Shown: in pieces, positions 44,633-58,917 of the stretch | Layout: each line of letters starts with the position of its first letter | Numbering within the stretch: position 1 is the first letter of the stretch | From: Panax quinquefolius | Lineage: Eukaryota > Streptophyta > Magnoliopsida > Apiales > Araliaceae | Assembly: GCA_020205615.1 (NCBI GenBank) | Contig: CM035164.1 | Span: 119,165,363-119,229,362, forward strand | DNA length: 64,000 nt | Direction of reading: 5' to 3' | The notes under the pieces: model-generated | What the model was told of the DNA's origin: nothing | What the model saw: the letters and a program-made list of their open reading frames with translations, nothing else | The model's database searches: none | Position numbers and translations under genes: made by a program

Positions 44633-46440
44633 ACTGTTAAAATACTCAATGATAAAGAAATAATAGCACACAGTACTCTGCACGTGGTACTCTACAATAC
44701 GACGCAGTATTGCACAATATTTCGTATTATTATCACAGTAACAATTACAAAATATTTTATATTATTGAATCAATTATTATCACAATAGCAATTGCACAAT
44801 ATTTAATATTATTGAACCAATTATTGTCACAGTAACAATTGCACAGTATATCACCAATAATTTTCACAGTAGCAATTACACAATATTTCATATTATTAAA
44901 CTAATAATTGTCATCGTAGCAAGGGTAGTAGTGGAAAGTTATGTAATTAAAAAGTCACGAATATTAAGTAGTTAGGCAGATTCATTATTTGATGAACACT
45001 AATATCTATAATATTAATACATTAAGTCAATCATGCGGAAGATAGATTATATAATAATAATGGTTAAATAATTGAAAAGGTGTGAATAATTGTTGAATAA
45101 TTGAAAATGTGTGAATAATTGTGACTAACTGATGAATAAAATATCGAAAAAGTGTGAATAATTGTGAATGATTGAAAATATTTGAATAATTGATGAATAA
45201 AATATTAAAGAAGTGTGAATACTTGTTGAATAACTGAAAAGGTGTGAATAATTGATAAATAAAGTATTGAAAATCATGTGTTGATTAAAGATAAAGTGTG
45301 ATACTTGATGTGTTGTAGATGTTTATTAAATTTTTGCTATAAATAGGGGGCTTAGCATAAGGAGTTTCATAACTTCTATGCTTATCCTTCCTACCACTCT
45401 CTAAAAATTGATTAGTGTCATGACTTATGAGAGAGAGAGCTTTAAGGTCATCTTTACTTTCTCCTCTATGACTTCAAAAACTATTCCTTACTCTGATGGC
45501 TCTACGAACTTATAGATTATTATGCAAGACATATTTCACATTTCGAACATGCAGAATAATTTTATGAGTTATTCTTTACTCAAAAGTCTTTATCTTGAGC
45601 TTTACAAGCAGACTTAAAAATACTTTGTTCAGTCTTCATAGTACGATCGTTTCATAGTTCCACGATTCTTCTGCATTTTATGACTGAGGAAAGAGCTTTG
45701 CAATTCATCAATCTGTTGCTCTATGAAAGATGAGTCAAATATGTGATCAATGATGATTCTACGAATATGCAGAGTTACTCTACTATTGTCTTGATATTGC
45801 TGTACTATTTACTTGTCATATTATCTATACATTTGCTCAACAGATCAACCTAGTTAACAAGTTTGATCATTCTAATTCTAAGTCGTTGTACATCATGTTA
45901 TCATTAAGGACTTTACAAAACTTACTTATAAAAATATACATTAATCATAATATTTTACGAACACTTGGATTACTCTGCTAACAATAGATGCAAGCATGCA
46001 AGAGTAACTTTACTATTGATTCTATCTATTACATATAAAATCAACTCACAAGATCAATATAACAATCTTGATATTTTCTATTCTAAGTCTTTGTACAATA
46101 AATTTCTCAGATAAAGACTTTACAAAACTTACTATTTACAAATATACTTTAAGACACTATTAATCATTAATTCAAATGCATAAGCTCTATCGATTGTTCA
46201 TTATTAATTAAACAACCCATATTTATCATCAACTCACATTCAACGCATAATCATATTCATTATTACACCATCACATTCATCACATAGCCACATAATCACA
46301 TTGTCATGTCATCACATTCATCATCAAATCATATAATCACATAAGCATATATAAATTCATAATCACACATAAGCACATAAGTATATAAGCACATAAACAT
46401 TTATACAATCATAGTAGTCATCATTAAATCAAAAATACTT
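44633..46440 (+). repeat. degraded Tekay-like LTR remnant and low-complexity sequence
   Basis: 44690-44920 repeats the ATTATTGAATCAATTATTRTC phrase typical of the Tekay LTRs; 45060-45270 is a loose GTGTGAATAATTG repeat; TATAAATAGGGG at about 45340 is the LTR TATA box. Beyond about 45500 only AT-rich sequence is left, with a CATAAKCACATAA low-complexity tract at 46230-46420. Boundaries are not clear. Confidence 0.5.
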
Positions 46441-46479
46441 CAATAGTCTCTTCTAAATTGGGTCCCAACAACTATATTC

Positions 46480-47524
46480 ATTGTGGGTATCCTGTTATTA
46501 AGTTGATATTATATCAAGATATCAAATTCATGACATCTCATTATGGAAGTGTGTATGGAAGTGTGTGAGGTAGTCCTTAAGGGTCTCCCCTTCTCCTGCT
46601 TTAGTGACATGAGAGTGGAGTAGCTCTAGTAGATCTTACGAATACTAATGAATTTGCTGTAAAACTTTCAATTGAACTCCTTAAAAGTATCTATGGTGTT
46701 TGGAGGTAAGTGGTTGTACCACTTCCTTGCTGAGCCATCTAGGGTTCTAGCGAATGCCTTACATAAAATTTCATCATCCACCGCCAAGAGATCCATCATG
46801 GTGATGAAGGAATGTAAATGATCAAATGGATCAGTAGTCTCATTATACACCCTGAGTTGGGATATGCGAAACCTATTTAGAAGTGGGGCCTCTCTTACCA
46901 TTGGAGTGAGTGTTGTAGCACTGGTGTTTAAGTGGCTTGATCTTATTCCTATAACCTCTTCATAGTTGCATTGCATATCGTCCAACCTTCGATCAAGGCT
47001 TGAACCTCTGTTCTCTCGACTCCGACTTGAGAAAGAAAAGGAACGGTCATGACTCTTGGTGGACTTTGCCTTTTGACCAGAAGTTCCTCATCTTGACGGC
47101 TCCTGAGGTATCGTCTCTCCCTGTGAGGGATGAGGAGTCACTACTAATAACTGTTGTCTTGGGCTTTTACCCATAATTGGCTTTGGATTCTACCTCATTT
47201 TCGTGGACCGACTTTGCTTGTACCTCTGCAACCATCATATCAACGAGCTTCTTCTCTAGGATCTCAAACTTAGCCTTAAGGTAAATTGGACCAATCACAT
47301 CTAGACTCAGAAGGGACTTGGTTTGATGGAGTACTTTGGTTGTGAATAGTTGTTTCTAGAGGCGTTTGGTGAGAAGTCGCTCATGGAGATGGATTTGGTG
47401 AAGATCCCTTCTTTGAACCCGTGTGGGGTTGAGAAGTAAGGTTGGTGGCTTCAAGTCCATCGGGTTGTTTGGGCTGAGCACCGGTAACTTTATTTATCTT
47501 AGTAGTAGTCTTCTTTGGAGGCAT
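46480..47524 (-). pseudogene. gag fragment of a gypsy element
   Basis: Likely start ATG at 47524 (MPPKKTTTK), with the first open piece ending at 47381. The core is at 46668-46985: RFRISQLRVYNETTDPFDH, LHSFITMMDLL, GSARKWYNHLPPNTIDTF, matching the retrotransposon gag domain (family pattern DPxDHLxxF...ARKWxxxLP). Downstream 46480-46650 still shows KAGEGETLKDYL. The link between the pieces is frameshifted. No pol follows on the left; the element is a truncated relic. Confidence 0.75.
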
Positions 47525-47563
47525 CTTGAGAGGTAGTTTTTCACAAATATAGTTGTTTTTCAC

Positions 47564-49532
47564 AAACGAGGATGAATATAATTTATTGATTCAATTGCAA
47601 GTATTCATGCCAATTGATTTTACCAATTAAGTGTTTTAACGTAAAAAAATAATATTGGATGCCTGTTTTTATTGATAAATAAAATATAGTAGGATTCTCA
47701 TTATTAATTATTGGATTCAGTTTATGATTTGTTCAAAGAGGATATAAATTGTGTTTTGATAGAAATAATGAGTGTTTTGATTTTATACATATGTTTGGCT
47801 ATGAAAGAATTAACAATTTGATTTACAAATTAATTGGACTTATTTGATTTTATTTTCCGCATCTAATAAAGTTGAGAGACCAAATTAGTGTGAGATAAAC
47901 AATAGAGTTTATTGGGAATGAATAACAGGAAAATGATATCAATTATATGACTCCGCCACCCTAGTATTTTATCATTAATTATTTTATTTGCGTATTTTTA
48001 GTTGATAAAAATTCCCTCGAAAATTTTATGCTAGATTAGGAGTTAATTAAAATTAGTGAGTGGGAAAAACACGTTACATTCGTCAAGTGCTCAAGGTTCG
48101 ATCTCGCACTTGTAGGTTATACTAAGTATTCGATTCGTGCACTTGCGAGTATATAAACCATTCACAATACCACTTTTATTTCCTCCCTCTTCTCCTTCCT
48201 CTCCCACCATCATTTCCCGCCCAAATCAATTAGAATGAATTTGAACCGTTCTTGTGTTTTTTCACCTAAATTTAAAATGGGTTCTATCTTATTAATATAA
48301 ATCTATCTAATAAAATACAACTGATTTTGAATTTTTCGTTCACTCTAATAAATTATATAGGCCGTCCAAAATTTGGGATAAATTTTACCGTTCATGTAGC
48401 TTTAGTAATATTGTAGCTCAATTTTATTATGTTTTAGTTCATTAAAAACGAGAATTTTTTTTAAATTTATTAATTACTAATATGTTTGACCATTATAAAA
48501 ATATGTCAACTCATATTTTAAATTTCAAAATTACCATTATTATGATCCAATTAAATAAATTATTAAATTAAAATTATTATTAGATATATTCTCGTATACA
48601 TAAGCACTAAACATTTTATGACGTTTTAAATTTTTAGTAGAACTTTTGAAAAATAAAATTGTAGTATCACAGTTAAATTAATTAAATAATAATATGATAA
48701 AAAATTATTAATATAAATGATAAAATGGTTAACCGGTTTGAAATATGATAAATGAATATAAATGATTAATAATTTGCCACACGTAGATTTATTCATCATT
48801 ACTTTTTATTTTCCTTTTCTTTCCTGTTTTTTATTTTGTTTGTAAAAGATATTCTAAAACTAATTTATGCTCAAAAGTATACTTAAATTGAGGACCATTT
48901 TTTTAAAATAAATAAAATTTATTAGTGTACTTGTATAAGATTTACTATGAACAAGACTTATACTTATTTTATATTTTTCTTCTCCTTTAATTTTTATAAT
49001 TTGTATAAAATTTATACTTTAGACATTCTTTTAAAAATAGAGGAAGTAAATTGTAATCATCACATGATGATATTAAATGAATTTTTATTATTCATATACG
49101 AAGTAAAAATGATTATTTATATTATAAAGTTTTCGTGAGACTTACAACGTCGGAAGATTGGTCGCACATATGTTTGACCTGTTTTTTTTTAAATTTATTC
49201 TACTCCTATAATTTTAAATATATTATTATATTATCTTTTAATATTAATTTTTGTATCTTTTATTTATTTATTTTAATTTTTTATTTTATCCGACATAATA
49301 AATATATATAAGTAACTAATGTGGAGGAGTATTATTCCTTTTGACTTGTTAGGAGTAACTGAGTAAGCATGCCTAATAGACCAAAAACTCAATTTATTTT
49401 TTATTAAAATAAACATATAAAAAACGAGTATTATTAGTGAAGGAATATTATTTGTAGATAACATTGAAAAAGGCAAAAGTGACATTTGAAAACACACCTA
49501 AAATCTATTAACAATTTTTCAAGTACCAATAT
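47564..49532. other. AT-rich spacer with retroelement-like motif
   Basis: No gene. The stretch at 48105-48165 (TTCGATCTCGCACTTG, then GATTCGTGCACTTGCG) resembles a motif common near LTR ends of Athila/Tat-type elements, perhaps belonging to the gag fragment at 46480-47524. 48310-48400 is a reverse copy of the repeat at 27105-27190. The rest is simple AT-rich sequence. Confidence 0.4.
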
Positions 49533-51083
49533 TATAATACCCCAATTTTTTATGAATAAGATTTAATTTTTTTTTTTAAATAGTAAGATGTTGATTTAAT
49601 AAATATGTTATTATTATGGGTAATATGTGCAAATTATACGAAGTAAACAAATTGTCGGAGAATATTCTTTTTGTCGGGGAATATTCGTACGCCGAAATAA
49701 TCAATTATTGGTGGGCCCCACAACGGAATAACTCTTCGAATAAAGAAAGCGAGAAAAATAAATTTTTTAAAAAATTGACGACAAAACTTTTACCGTTAAC
49801 TGTTGAAATTTCCGGCGATAAAAGTACAGTAATATGAGTTATTCCACAGTAACACAATGTATTACACAATATCTTTGATTATTTATTTAATAATTGTAAC
49901 AATATAGAATCCACTCAGTATTTCATTCAATAATTGTCACGGTAGTTACTGCATTGTATCTCATATTATTGATTCAATAATTGTTATCGTAACATCTGCA
50001 CAATATTTTATATATGTTATTAAATCAATAATTTATACGACTCATTAACTCATATTATTTAATATGATATTATTAAACTGTTAACATTATTGACAATGTC
50101 TAGAAGTTCTGTAAAGAAAATGAGTTAGTTAATTGTGCGTCGTTTATACGGAAGGCCTCTTCTTTCTTGAAAAAGATCTGGTTGTCAATATTGTGAGACT
50201 GTAAAATTAATTGTGAATAATTATTAAGTAATAAAAGGTGTTGATTAAAATTAATAATTATTGTGTGGTAGATATTTATCCAATTTTTGTTACAAATAGA
50301 GAGGTAAGTTTGGCTTATTATTTCATAGACCCATCGCTTGCCAAATTGTCAAACTGTCAGTAGAAAATTTTGTTCAATATTTGTTTTATTATTATTATAA
50401 TAGTAATAAAACATAAAACTTTTTATATAAAACAAAATACTTTTATAAAGTTATTTGTTTTATTAGGATATATTATATTATATATAAAATTATTTATTTT
50501 ATTAGAATATTTTATTAAAATAAAAAAATCAAACGAACGATTTGCACCACGTTTCGTTTATCCGACGAATTTGTCAAAGGTGGTGTGCTAAGAATTTCCT
50601 ATAAATAAGTTACTTAGTTGAGGTATGAAACTCACACCAAAATCACAAAATTCTTCTTCCATAATATTGTGCGTATTTTTTTTAAGTATAAGGATACTTT
50701 GAGTGTAGCTTATAGTGCAAGATTTACTCAAAATAATCTCTTTTATTTTCAGTAAGATTTAATCTTCTAATAAGGTAAATGATATTATTTTCTTTCAATA
50801 ATCATAAGGGATATCATTTTCTTTCATACTTCATATTATGGTAAGAAGTTGTTATTTGTTTCTACAACTTTTTCATTAAATGGTGAAAATGTCTAAATTG
50901 TTTAGAACTTTCATAATAGTTTGCACTTCATTTAATATCTTTTCACATGAATCTTCTTATTGCGTTTTACAAGAATTGGGAATCTTATTTATTATATTCC
51001 TGAACTCTAATCGAATTTCTGGATATTATGTTGACAATTTAGACATTCTTGGATTCTAGATGAACTAAATTATAAATCTCTAA
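49533..51083 (+). repeat. truncated Tekay-like LTR
   Basis: It starts with a decayed TATAATACCCCAATTTTTTAT (compare TGTAAGACCCCAACTTTTAT of Tekay-1), then TCGGGGAATATTCGTACG, GTGGGCCCCACAACGG, TATAAATAAG (near 50601) and ATGTTGACAATTTAGACATT, in the same order as the Tekay-1 LTR. It is cut at about 51083, where a copia LTR begins; the downstream half of the LTR is missing. Confidence 0.75.
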
Positions 51084-51102
51084 TGTTTATTTTTAATCTT
51101 AG

Positions 51103-51575
51103 TGTTCTTATAATTTCTTTTATGACAAACACAATAAATTAACACAGAAAGATAAAGACAATAACACAAGGTTTTACATGGAAACCCAAATCGGGAAAAA
51201 TCACGGAGAAGGAAAAAAAAAACCACTAAATAAATATCTGAATAGTATAAGATAAAGAGAGAACTATGAGAATTCTTAGAATGTTTCTGAATGTCTTTTC
51301 TCCAAAATTCTAGCACCTATATATGGAGGCAGTCAATCAATATAGATTGATCCGAAATCTGATTCAAATCCAATATAGCACCTATGGGTACATAAGAAAT
51401 GTATTGAATCGATTCATAGGCCATATAAAATTTTATAACCAAATAGAATTAGAAATACTAAATTGAGTATAGTTAGAAAAGATAACTTTTCTAAATCAAA
51501 AAGAATTCTAGATAATACCTAAATCCAAATCCAATAAGAATTCATGTTATACCCAACAAATCTCAACCTTGACTT
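51103..51575 (-). repeat. copia-type LTR fragment with polypurine tract
   Basis: On the minus strand the LTR starts TGTTGGGTATAACATG (51558) immediately after AAGTCAAGGTTGAGATT (51575-51559), the copia-type polypurine tract. The far part contains GGTTTTACATGGAAACCC on the plus strand, a common copia LTR phrase. The left end (51103 or 51084) is uncertain. The internal region is absent, so this is a 3' end relic. Confidence 0.65.
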
Positions 51576-51727
51576 GAATCGGGTTAAATACACTTTTCCT
51601 CACTCTACTTGACCTCGGTTTACAAATGCATTATTGGACTGAAATTTTGTTCATTTGACTCACTGAACTACAATTTTTTAACAAACCGTTACAAATTCTG
51701 TTAAATTGTTTGACTTTTAACGGATTG

Positions 51728-54281
51728 TGTGACGCCCCCAAAATAGGTATACATCACCCATTCTGAGTTGTCAATACATGGTACAGAAACAACTACAACT
51801 TTATTATTACAACAGTAAAACTGTGAGTTTGAATACAAATATTATATCTATACCCAAATAAATCCTCATCACATTTATTGATACATTATTTTACAAAAAT
51901 GATGAGGACTACTAAACAACTCTCTCTAGAACCTTCATTCCATACCCGACTAAGATTTTCGCTACATTCTCGCTTTCTTGGGAAGAAAAATAGAACAAAA
52001 AGGAAAAGGTGAGCTCAACTAGCCCGATAAAGAATATTATGACTAAGATAATATACAACAAATTATCGTTAGTCTTCAACAGGAAAATATCCGAGAGAAT
52101 ACATTAAACAACAAGTTTTAGAGCAATATTCATAATGAAAATATTAATTCATAGAAGAGTTACGTAGAGGATGAAATCTACTAATATCTATGAATTTAAC
52201 AAATCCATCATCATTATTTTATCCCCGTAACATCAATCAATATTCTTCTTGAATCAAATATTCTCTTTTACCTGCCGTACGAGAGATATTCATCGATCGG
52301 TCATGTTCATCTAAACACTGTTCATCTTTGCACTACGGCCCAAAGATATTCATCAAGAAATCATTCATCTTTACTACGGTCCAAAGATATTCAATAATAT
52401 CATAATTTAGGGTTGAGGATGATGAAAATATTTTAAAGAAAGCGAATCCAATTGAAACAAAAGAACAAGTATTAAGGATTCAGTATTTCGACCTATTTCA
52501 TGTCCAAAAATACCTCATAAATAATCATAGTGGTGTAAAATTCAAGAATGATCAAAACATGGATACAATCAAAGCTAGTATCCACAATAGATATTTTAGA
52601 CGAAAAGAAAAAATTTTATTTTTTGTGAATAATGTAAATATTCATGAATAAGTGTCGTATCGTGAATAGTAACTCCAAGACAAAAAGTTTCAAATTTGAT
52701 TAAAAGTCCAGATCAATACTTGATATAATGATATTGAAAGAAATAATATCATTTTAATAATAATATCCCTTACCTCACAAAAGCAGACTTCCATTTGAAA
52801 AACTAGACATGAGGTGAAGGGAATTTGCACCGTATAACAACACTCAAAGTATACTCACAAGAATACACTCAGTGTATCGAGAGAGAAATAGAGAGAAACT
52901 TCAATTTCTGGTGTGATTTTCAATTCTAACCTAAGCACCTTATTTATAGGAAAATGCTTGTAACACCAAAATGAAAATTGAATATAATATTAATATATTT
53001 TTCACATTTTCCTTAGCCCACCTTAGACAACTGATCTCAGCCCATTTGAATCACATGTGAGGCCAACTTAGTTGCAAAAAGCGTTTTCTCAAAATAATTA
53101 ACTAAAACTCCCAAAATTAATTATTTGAACTTGAACTTGATAATTCATAATAAATAGCCCTTTTATCGGAAAATTCAGAATGTCACATCTTTTATAGGAA
53201 ATTAAATTCTCTACAACTTCTGAGAAGAAAGTTTTCCAAATTCCAAACAAAAATTGGCCAAATGAAATCCACAAGCAGGCGATTTTTCAAATTTATAATC
53301 AAATTTCGATTCGATAATTGTGTCCACCAACACACAAAACATGTATTAAACATTTAATGCCTCAAAATACTCTCTTCCTCCTCATATACTCATATATCCC
53401 ACATTCATTGTAAAAATATCATCGTTAATATATTATTAAAATAATATATTTAAATGAATTATTTTATCGAGAAAAAGATAAAATATTAATTTTCAACAAT
53501 TGTCACATTAAAAATTTTCTCCATCTATATTCTCATAAAATCAATATTTTCCTCATCATATAAATCGATAATTAATTATTCATAAATAATATTACGAATC
53601 ACATTATTGACAAAGGCGGTTCGGGATGAGGGCTTTTGATAAGGATCTCTCGCTACTGGTATGATTAGATAACCAAAAATCTCTTTAATGAGAACTTTAC
53701 AGGCATTTATCGATAATGTTATCTAATAATATTATTAGGATAATATGAATTATTGTTAGATAATGGAAAATCTTGTGTAATGACAATTATTGAAACAACA
53801 AAAGAATATAAAATATCAATATGACAATTATTGAATCGATGAAATAAAATTTGAGCGATTAATTATGTAACCATTATTGAGTAGTGCCTTGATAATTGGT
53901 GCAATCTTAATATCTTCTTGTCTTGACAACAACGCATATTCATGTGTTTTAACCAACGGGTATTCCAACAATGTTAATGGTAACAACTCTGTAGTTATTT
54001 TTAAACAACTTATATTTGTCATTTTCTTCATCCAATCGCTTTTCGGGTTATGGAAATTTACCTGAAATTGCTAGGCCAAGTAAATACGAATATTCCCAAA
54101 CGGTAAGAATATTCCACGACCAAATGAATATTAAAATAAAAATAAATATTTTATAACCACGCTTATTTAAAATATTTCGCATTTTACCCATAACTAATGC
54201 ATTAATCAAATCAACCCTTACTAATTAAAAGAAATAATAGAGGAAAATAAATTTCATTTATTAATTATTTGGGGTCTTACA
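51728..54281 (-). mobile_element. solo LTR A (Tekay-like) with target duplication GATTG
   Basis: TGTGACGCCCCC (51728) to GGGGTCTTACA (54281) is a full LTR in reverse orientation, 2554 bp, flanked by GATTG at 51723-51727 and 54282-54286. No internal region is left, the outcome expected from recombination between two LTRs. The TATA box is at about 52940 on the minus strand. Sequence near the 5' end matches solo LTR B (56139-58912) better than Tekay-1. Confidence 0.93.
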
Positions 54282-54286
54282 GATTG

Positions 54287-56033
54287 AGTACACATGGCAG
54301 ATGAACTTTGATTATGTCATATATATATGTCCACGTGGCATGTCATGGTGGAAAAAATAAATAAAATACCCAAAAGCCAACAATTAAGACAAGTTAAGCA
54401 AATATGACAATAAAAAAAACCAAATAGAATTTTTTAACTTCACAATTATAAAATAGAAAAAATTAATAACTTAAATATGATACATATATATATATATATG
54501 TATTGCTAAAAAAATAATTTAAAAAAATTAATATAATAATAATAATCCCTCCATTTCAAAATATTAGATAATTTTATATTTTTAAAGTGAACCTAAAATA
54601 TTTAAAACTTATAAAAATATAAATTAATTAATTTTATATAAATACATTTGTAAATATTATACATTAGAACATTTGTAAATTAATTAAATAAAATATATTA
54701 ATTAAAGTAATTAATAATAAAATATATTAATGTGTAATTTTTATAAATATATTTATATAAAATTAATGAATTCATATTTTTTTAAATTTTTATTCAATTA
54801 TCAAAACTCCAATTCATATTAATTGAGCAAGAAATCCGTTCCTTCAAAACAGAGTATCAAAACAAAGGAGAAAAACAATCAAGATCTGATGGTGATGGTG
54901 GAGAAATCGATGGAAATCAAGAGTTCAGATCTGAGTTGTTCATTTCTTCAAATCATTCTTCTAAAAGCCTCTCCCTCTGATTCATTCTTCAATTCATTCT
55001 TCTAAAATCCACTCCTCAAAGTAATTAAACAAATTTTATCATCTTGTCGGGTTGATTCTTCTTAATCTTTCTTTCTCTTCCCCCTCTTGCCCATCTTCCT
55101 CACAGCGAAATATCAAACTAATTTCCTCCACTAGCCAAAAAATTGAAAAAAATTAGAAGCTAAAATGGAGATGGACATTAGATCCAAGGTCTATACTCAT
55201 CGAATACTTTCAAAGAATGTGATTTTAGATTGGATAATTCGGAGAGAGAAAGTGAAGTGAGTTTGAGATTTGTATTTTATGAGAGAGAAAAAGTGAAGTG
55301 GGTTTAAGATTTGAGTTTGAGATTTATGTTTTAGAGAAAAAATGAATGGGTTTCAGATTTGGGTTTGAGAAATCTTCCCCAATTGTTTCAATCTTATTCA
55401 CTTCGTCACTTTCTCAATTTGTGTTTTAGAGAGAAAATAAGTTGGTTTCATGATAGAACGTAATTTTTGGGAGTTTTTAGATTTTGCGGCTAAAATTAAT
55501 TTGAAGTTTGATGAATGAATTTAGATTTTTGTTTTGAGATTTTGTTAGATGCAAATTTATCTCAAGAACTGAAAACAAAAAGTGTAAATTAAAAACAATT
55601 TGAAAATTACACATATGATTTGCTTAATTAAATCATCTGAATTATATTTGGATTTGTTGTGAAAAAGATGATGAATTAGATTTGAATTTGGATTTGTGAT
55701 GAAGAAGATGATGAATTCAGATTTGGATTTGTAGTGGAGAAGATGATGAATTATGTTAGATAATTTTGTATCTTTAAAGTTAACTTCAAATATTGAAAAA
55801 TTAAAAAATAATAATATGTATTCATTAATTTTATATAAATACATTTGTAAAAATTATATATTAAAATATTTTTTATTAATTAATATTTTTTTATTAATTT
55901 AATTATTTTTTATTTAAAAAACGGGAATTCAAGTTTGGAAATCAAAAAAAATTTAAACTAAAGTTATTTTATTATTATTATTAAAAAAAATCCACGATGG
56001 GTCTTACATTCCACGTAAGCTTTGTCATGTAGA
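54287..56033. other. AT-rich region with a 110-bp direct repeat
   Basis: No gene is supported. A phrase around GATAATTTTATATTTTTAAAGT...ATACATTTGTAAAT is present at about 54568-54680 and again at 55755-55862, flanking 1.1 kb. Inside the second half a GATTTGGATTTGT...GATGATGAATT unit repeats at about 55667, 55707 and 55742. The 60-codon frame near 54823 has no resemblance to known proteins. Confidence 0.45.
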
Positions 56034-56138
56034 CTTTTTGTGACGCCTCCAAAATAGGTATACATCACCCATCTTGAGTTAAATAAATACGTAGACAAAA
56101 AATTCAAATACAACTTAATTATACAACGATCAGTGTAA

Positions 56139-58912
56139 TGTAAGACCTCAAATAATTAATAAATAAAATTTATTTTCTTCTATTATTTCTTTTTTAATTA
56201 GAAGGTTGATTTGATTAATGTGGTTAGTTATGGGTAAAAAATGCATAAATATTTTAAATAAGCGGTGGTTATAAAATATTTATTTTTGTGGGGAATATTC
56301 GTTTGGTCGTAGAATATTAACTACCGTCGGGAATATTCGCATTTACCTGCGGTAGCAAATTAAATTATTAGCCTCTCATAACTGAAGCGATTGGATGAAG
56401 AAAACGACAAATATAAGTTGTTTAAAAATAACTACAGAATAGTTATTCAAGAATTACATTGTTGAAAAATACGGTGGTTAAAACACATGAATACGCGTTT
56501 TCAGACAAGAAGAGCATTATCAGTATCGCATCAATTATTGAAGACATTACTCAATAATGGTTACGATAATTCTTATTCAATATTTTATTTTATTGATTCA
56601 ATAATTCTTTGCGTTGATATTTTATATTCTTTGTTGTTTCAATAATTGTCATTCACAAGTATTTTTCATTATAGAGTTAATAATTCATATTATCCTAACA
56701 ATATTATTAGATAACATTATCGATAAACGCCTGAAAGTTTCATCTGCAAGGAGAGGTTTGGTCATCTAATCAATGCTATGCAAGAAGGAGAGATCCTTAT
56801 TGAAAGCCCTCTATCCCAGAACGCTATGCAGGTTGTCAATAATGTGATTCTGTAATATTATTTATGAATAATTAATTATTGATTTATATGATGAGTAAAA
56901 ATATCGATTTTATGAGAATATGATGAGTAAAATTTTTAATGCGATAATGATTGTTGAAAATTAATATTTTATCTTTTTACGATAAAATAATTCATTTAAA
57001 TATATTATTTTAATAATATATTAACTATGATATTTTTATAATGAATATAGGATATACGAAAGATATATGAGGAAGAGTATTTTTGTGGCAGATTAAATGT
57101 TTAACACATGTTTTGTGTGTTGGTGACAATTATCAATCGAAATTTGATTATACTTTATAAAATCGTCTGTTTGTGGATTTCTATCATTTCGTTTTGGAAT
57201 TTGAAAAACTTTCTTCTTCAAAGTCAGAGAATTGAATTTCCTATAAAAAGATGAGAGATTGAATTTTCCGATAAAAGAGCTAATTATTATGAATTATCAA
57301 GTTTCAAGTCTCAAATAATTAATTTTGGAAGTTTAAAATAATTTAAATAAGAAAAACGTTTTTTTGTGTTTGGTGGGCATATTTAACACATGTCAAGTTC
57401 TTTGAATTCAGATGCTTGATCGTAGGAAGATGTAGAAAAATAAATAATATTAATTTATTAAATTTTCTACTTTGGTGTTATAAAGATTTTCCTATAAATA
57501 AAGTCTTGGGTTAGAATTGAAAATCACATTTAAACCCAAGTTTTTCTCTTTATATTATCGAGCGTATTCTTGTGAGTATTTTGAGTGTACTTTTGAGTAT
57601 TGCTATACTGGTAAGAAATTCAAGTTATATACTTTATATTGATGTTTCAATAGAAGACTTGTCTTTCGAGGTAAGGGATGTTATTTTATTCGAAAATGAT
57701 ATTATTTCTTCAATATCATTATGACAAAATATTGGTTGGAAATTTTATCAAATTTGGAACTTTTTCACGATTGGGGTTACTTATTCATGAGTTCTTATTC
57801 ACGAGTTACTATTCATGAGTTCTTATTCACGAAGTTACTATTCACGAAGTACTTATTCACTAAGCATGATGATGTTTTTGTGAAATTTCTATCTTTTGGT
57901 GTTGAGTTACTTATTCACGTATCGACTACATTATTCACGATACTCTGACTATTCACTTAATTTACATTATTCACGGAAAAATAAAATTTTCATTTTTCGT
58001 CAAAATATCTATTATGGATACTAGCTTTGATTGTATCCATGTTTTGATCATTCTTGAATTTTACTCCACTACGATTACTTATGAAGTATTTTTGAACTTG
58101 GATTGTTTAAAATACTGAATCCTTAATATTTGTTCTTTTGTTTCACCTGGATTTGTTTCCTTTAAAATATTTTTCATCATCCCGGTCCCTAAATGATGAT
58201 ATTCTTTGAATATCTTTGGCCTCAGTAGTAAAAAAGATGAACATGTGTTGAGATGAATATGACCGATCGATTAATATCTTTGGCCGTAGTGCAAAGATGA
58301 GCAGTGTTTAGATGAACATGATCAATGATGAATATCTTTGGCCCAGAGTGCAAAGATGAATATTTGATTCAGTATATATATTGATTGATGTTACAGGATA
58401 AAATATCGACGATGAACTTTTAAATTCATATATAGAAGATAGTAGTTTGCATTCTCTACTTAACTCTTCTATTGAATTGTTGTTTCACCGCAGATTGTTG
58501 ATTTAAAAGCTGGGTTGTCTATTGTATTCTATTAGATTTTCCCGTCAAGACTAACGATAATTTGCTCTATGTTATCTTAGTCATAATGTTCTTTACTGGG
58601 CTAGTTGAGCTCACCCTTTTCCTTGTTGTTCCATTTTTCTTCTCAAGAGGCAAGAATGTAGCGAGTACTAGTCGAGGTATGAAATGAAGGTTCTAGAGAG
58701 AGTTGTTTAGTAGTCCTCATCATTTTTGTAAAATAATGTATCAATAATTATGATGGGAATTTATTTGCGTGTGGATATTGTCTAGATGGCAATATCTGTA
58801 TTTAAACTCACAGTTAATATGTTGTAATAATAAAGTTGTAGTTATTTCTGTATCATGTATTTGGCGACTCAGAATGGGTTGGATGGAATGGACCTATTTT
58901 GGGGGCGTCACA
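56139..58912 (+). mobile_element. solo LTR B nested in the Tekay-2 LTR, target duplication TGTAA
   Basis: 2774 bp, TGTAAGACCTC...GGGGGCGTCACA, flanked by TGTAA at 56134-56138 and 58913-58917. The outer sequence resumes the reverse LTR of Tekay-2 exactly. TATAAATA is near 57493. A TTATTCACGAG-type short repeat fills about 57780-57970. It is in opposite orientation to its host LTR and belongs to the same subfamily as solo LTR A. Confidence 0.93.
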
Positions 58913-58917
58913 TGTAA

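Noticed and set aside
54823..55005. 60-codon ORF as a small host gene
   Set aside because: No ATG at the stated start on inspection, low-complexity Ser/Phe content, and no family resemblance.
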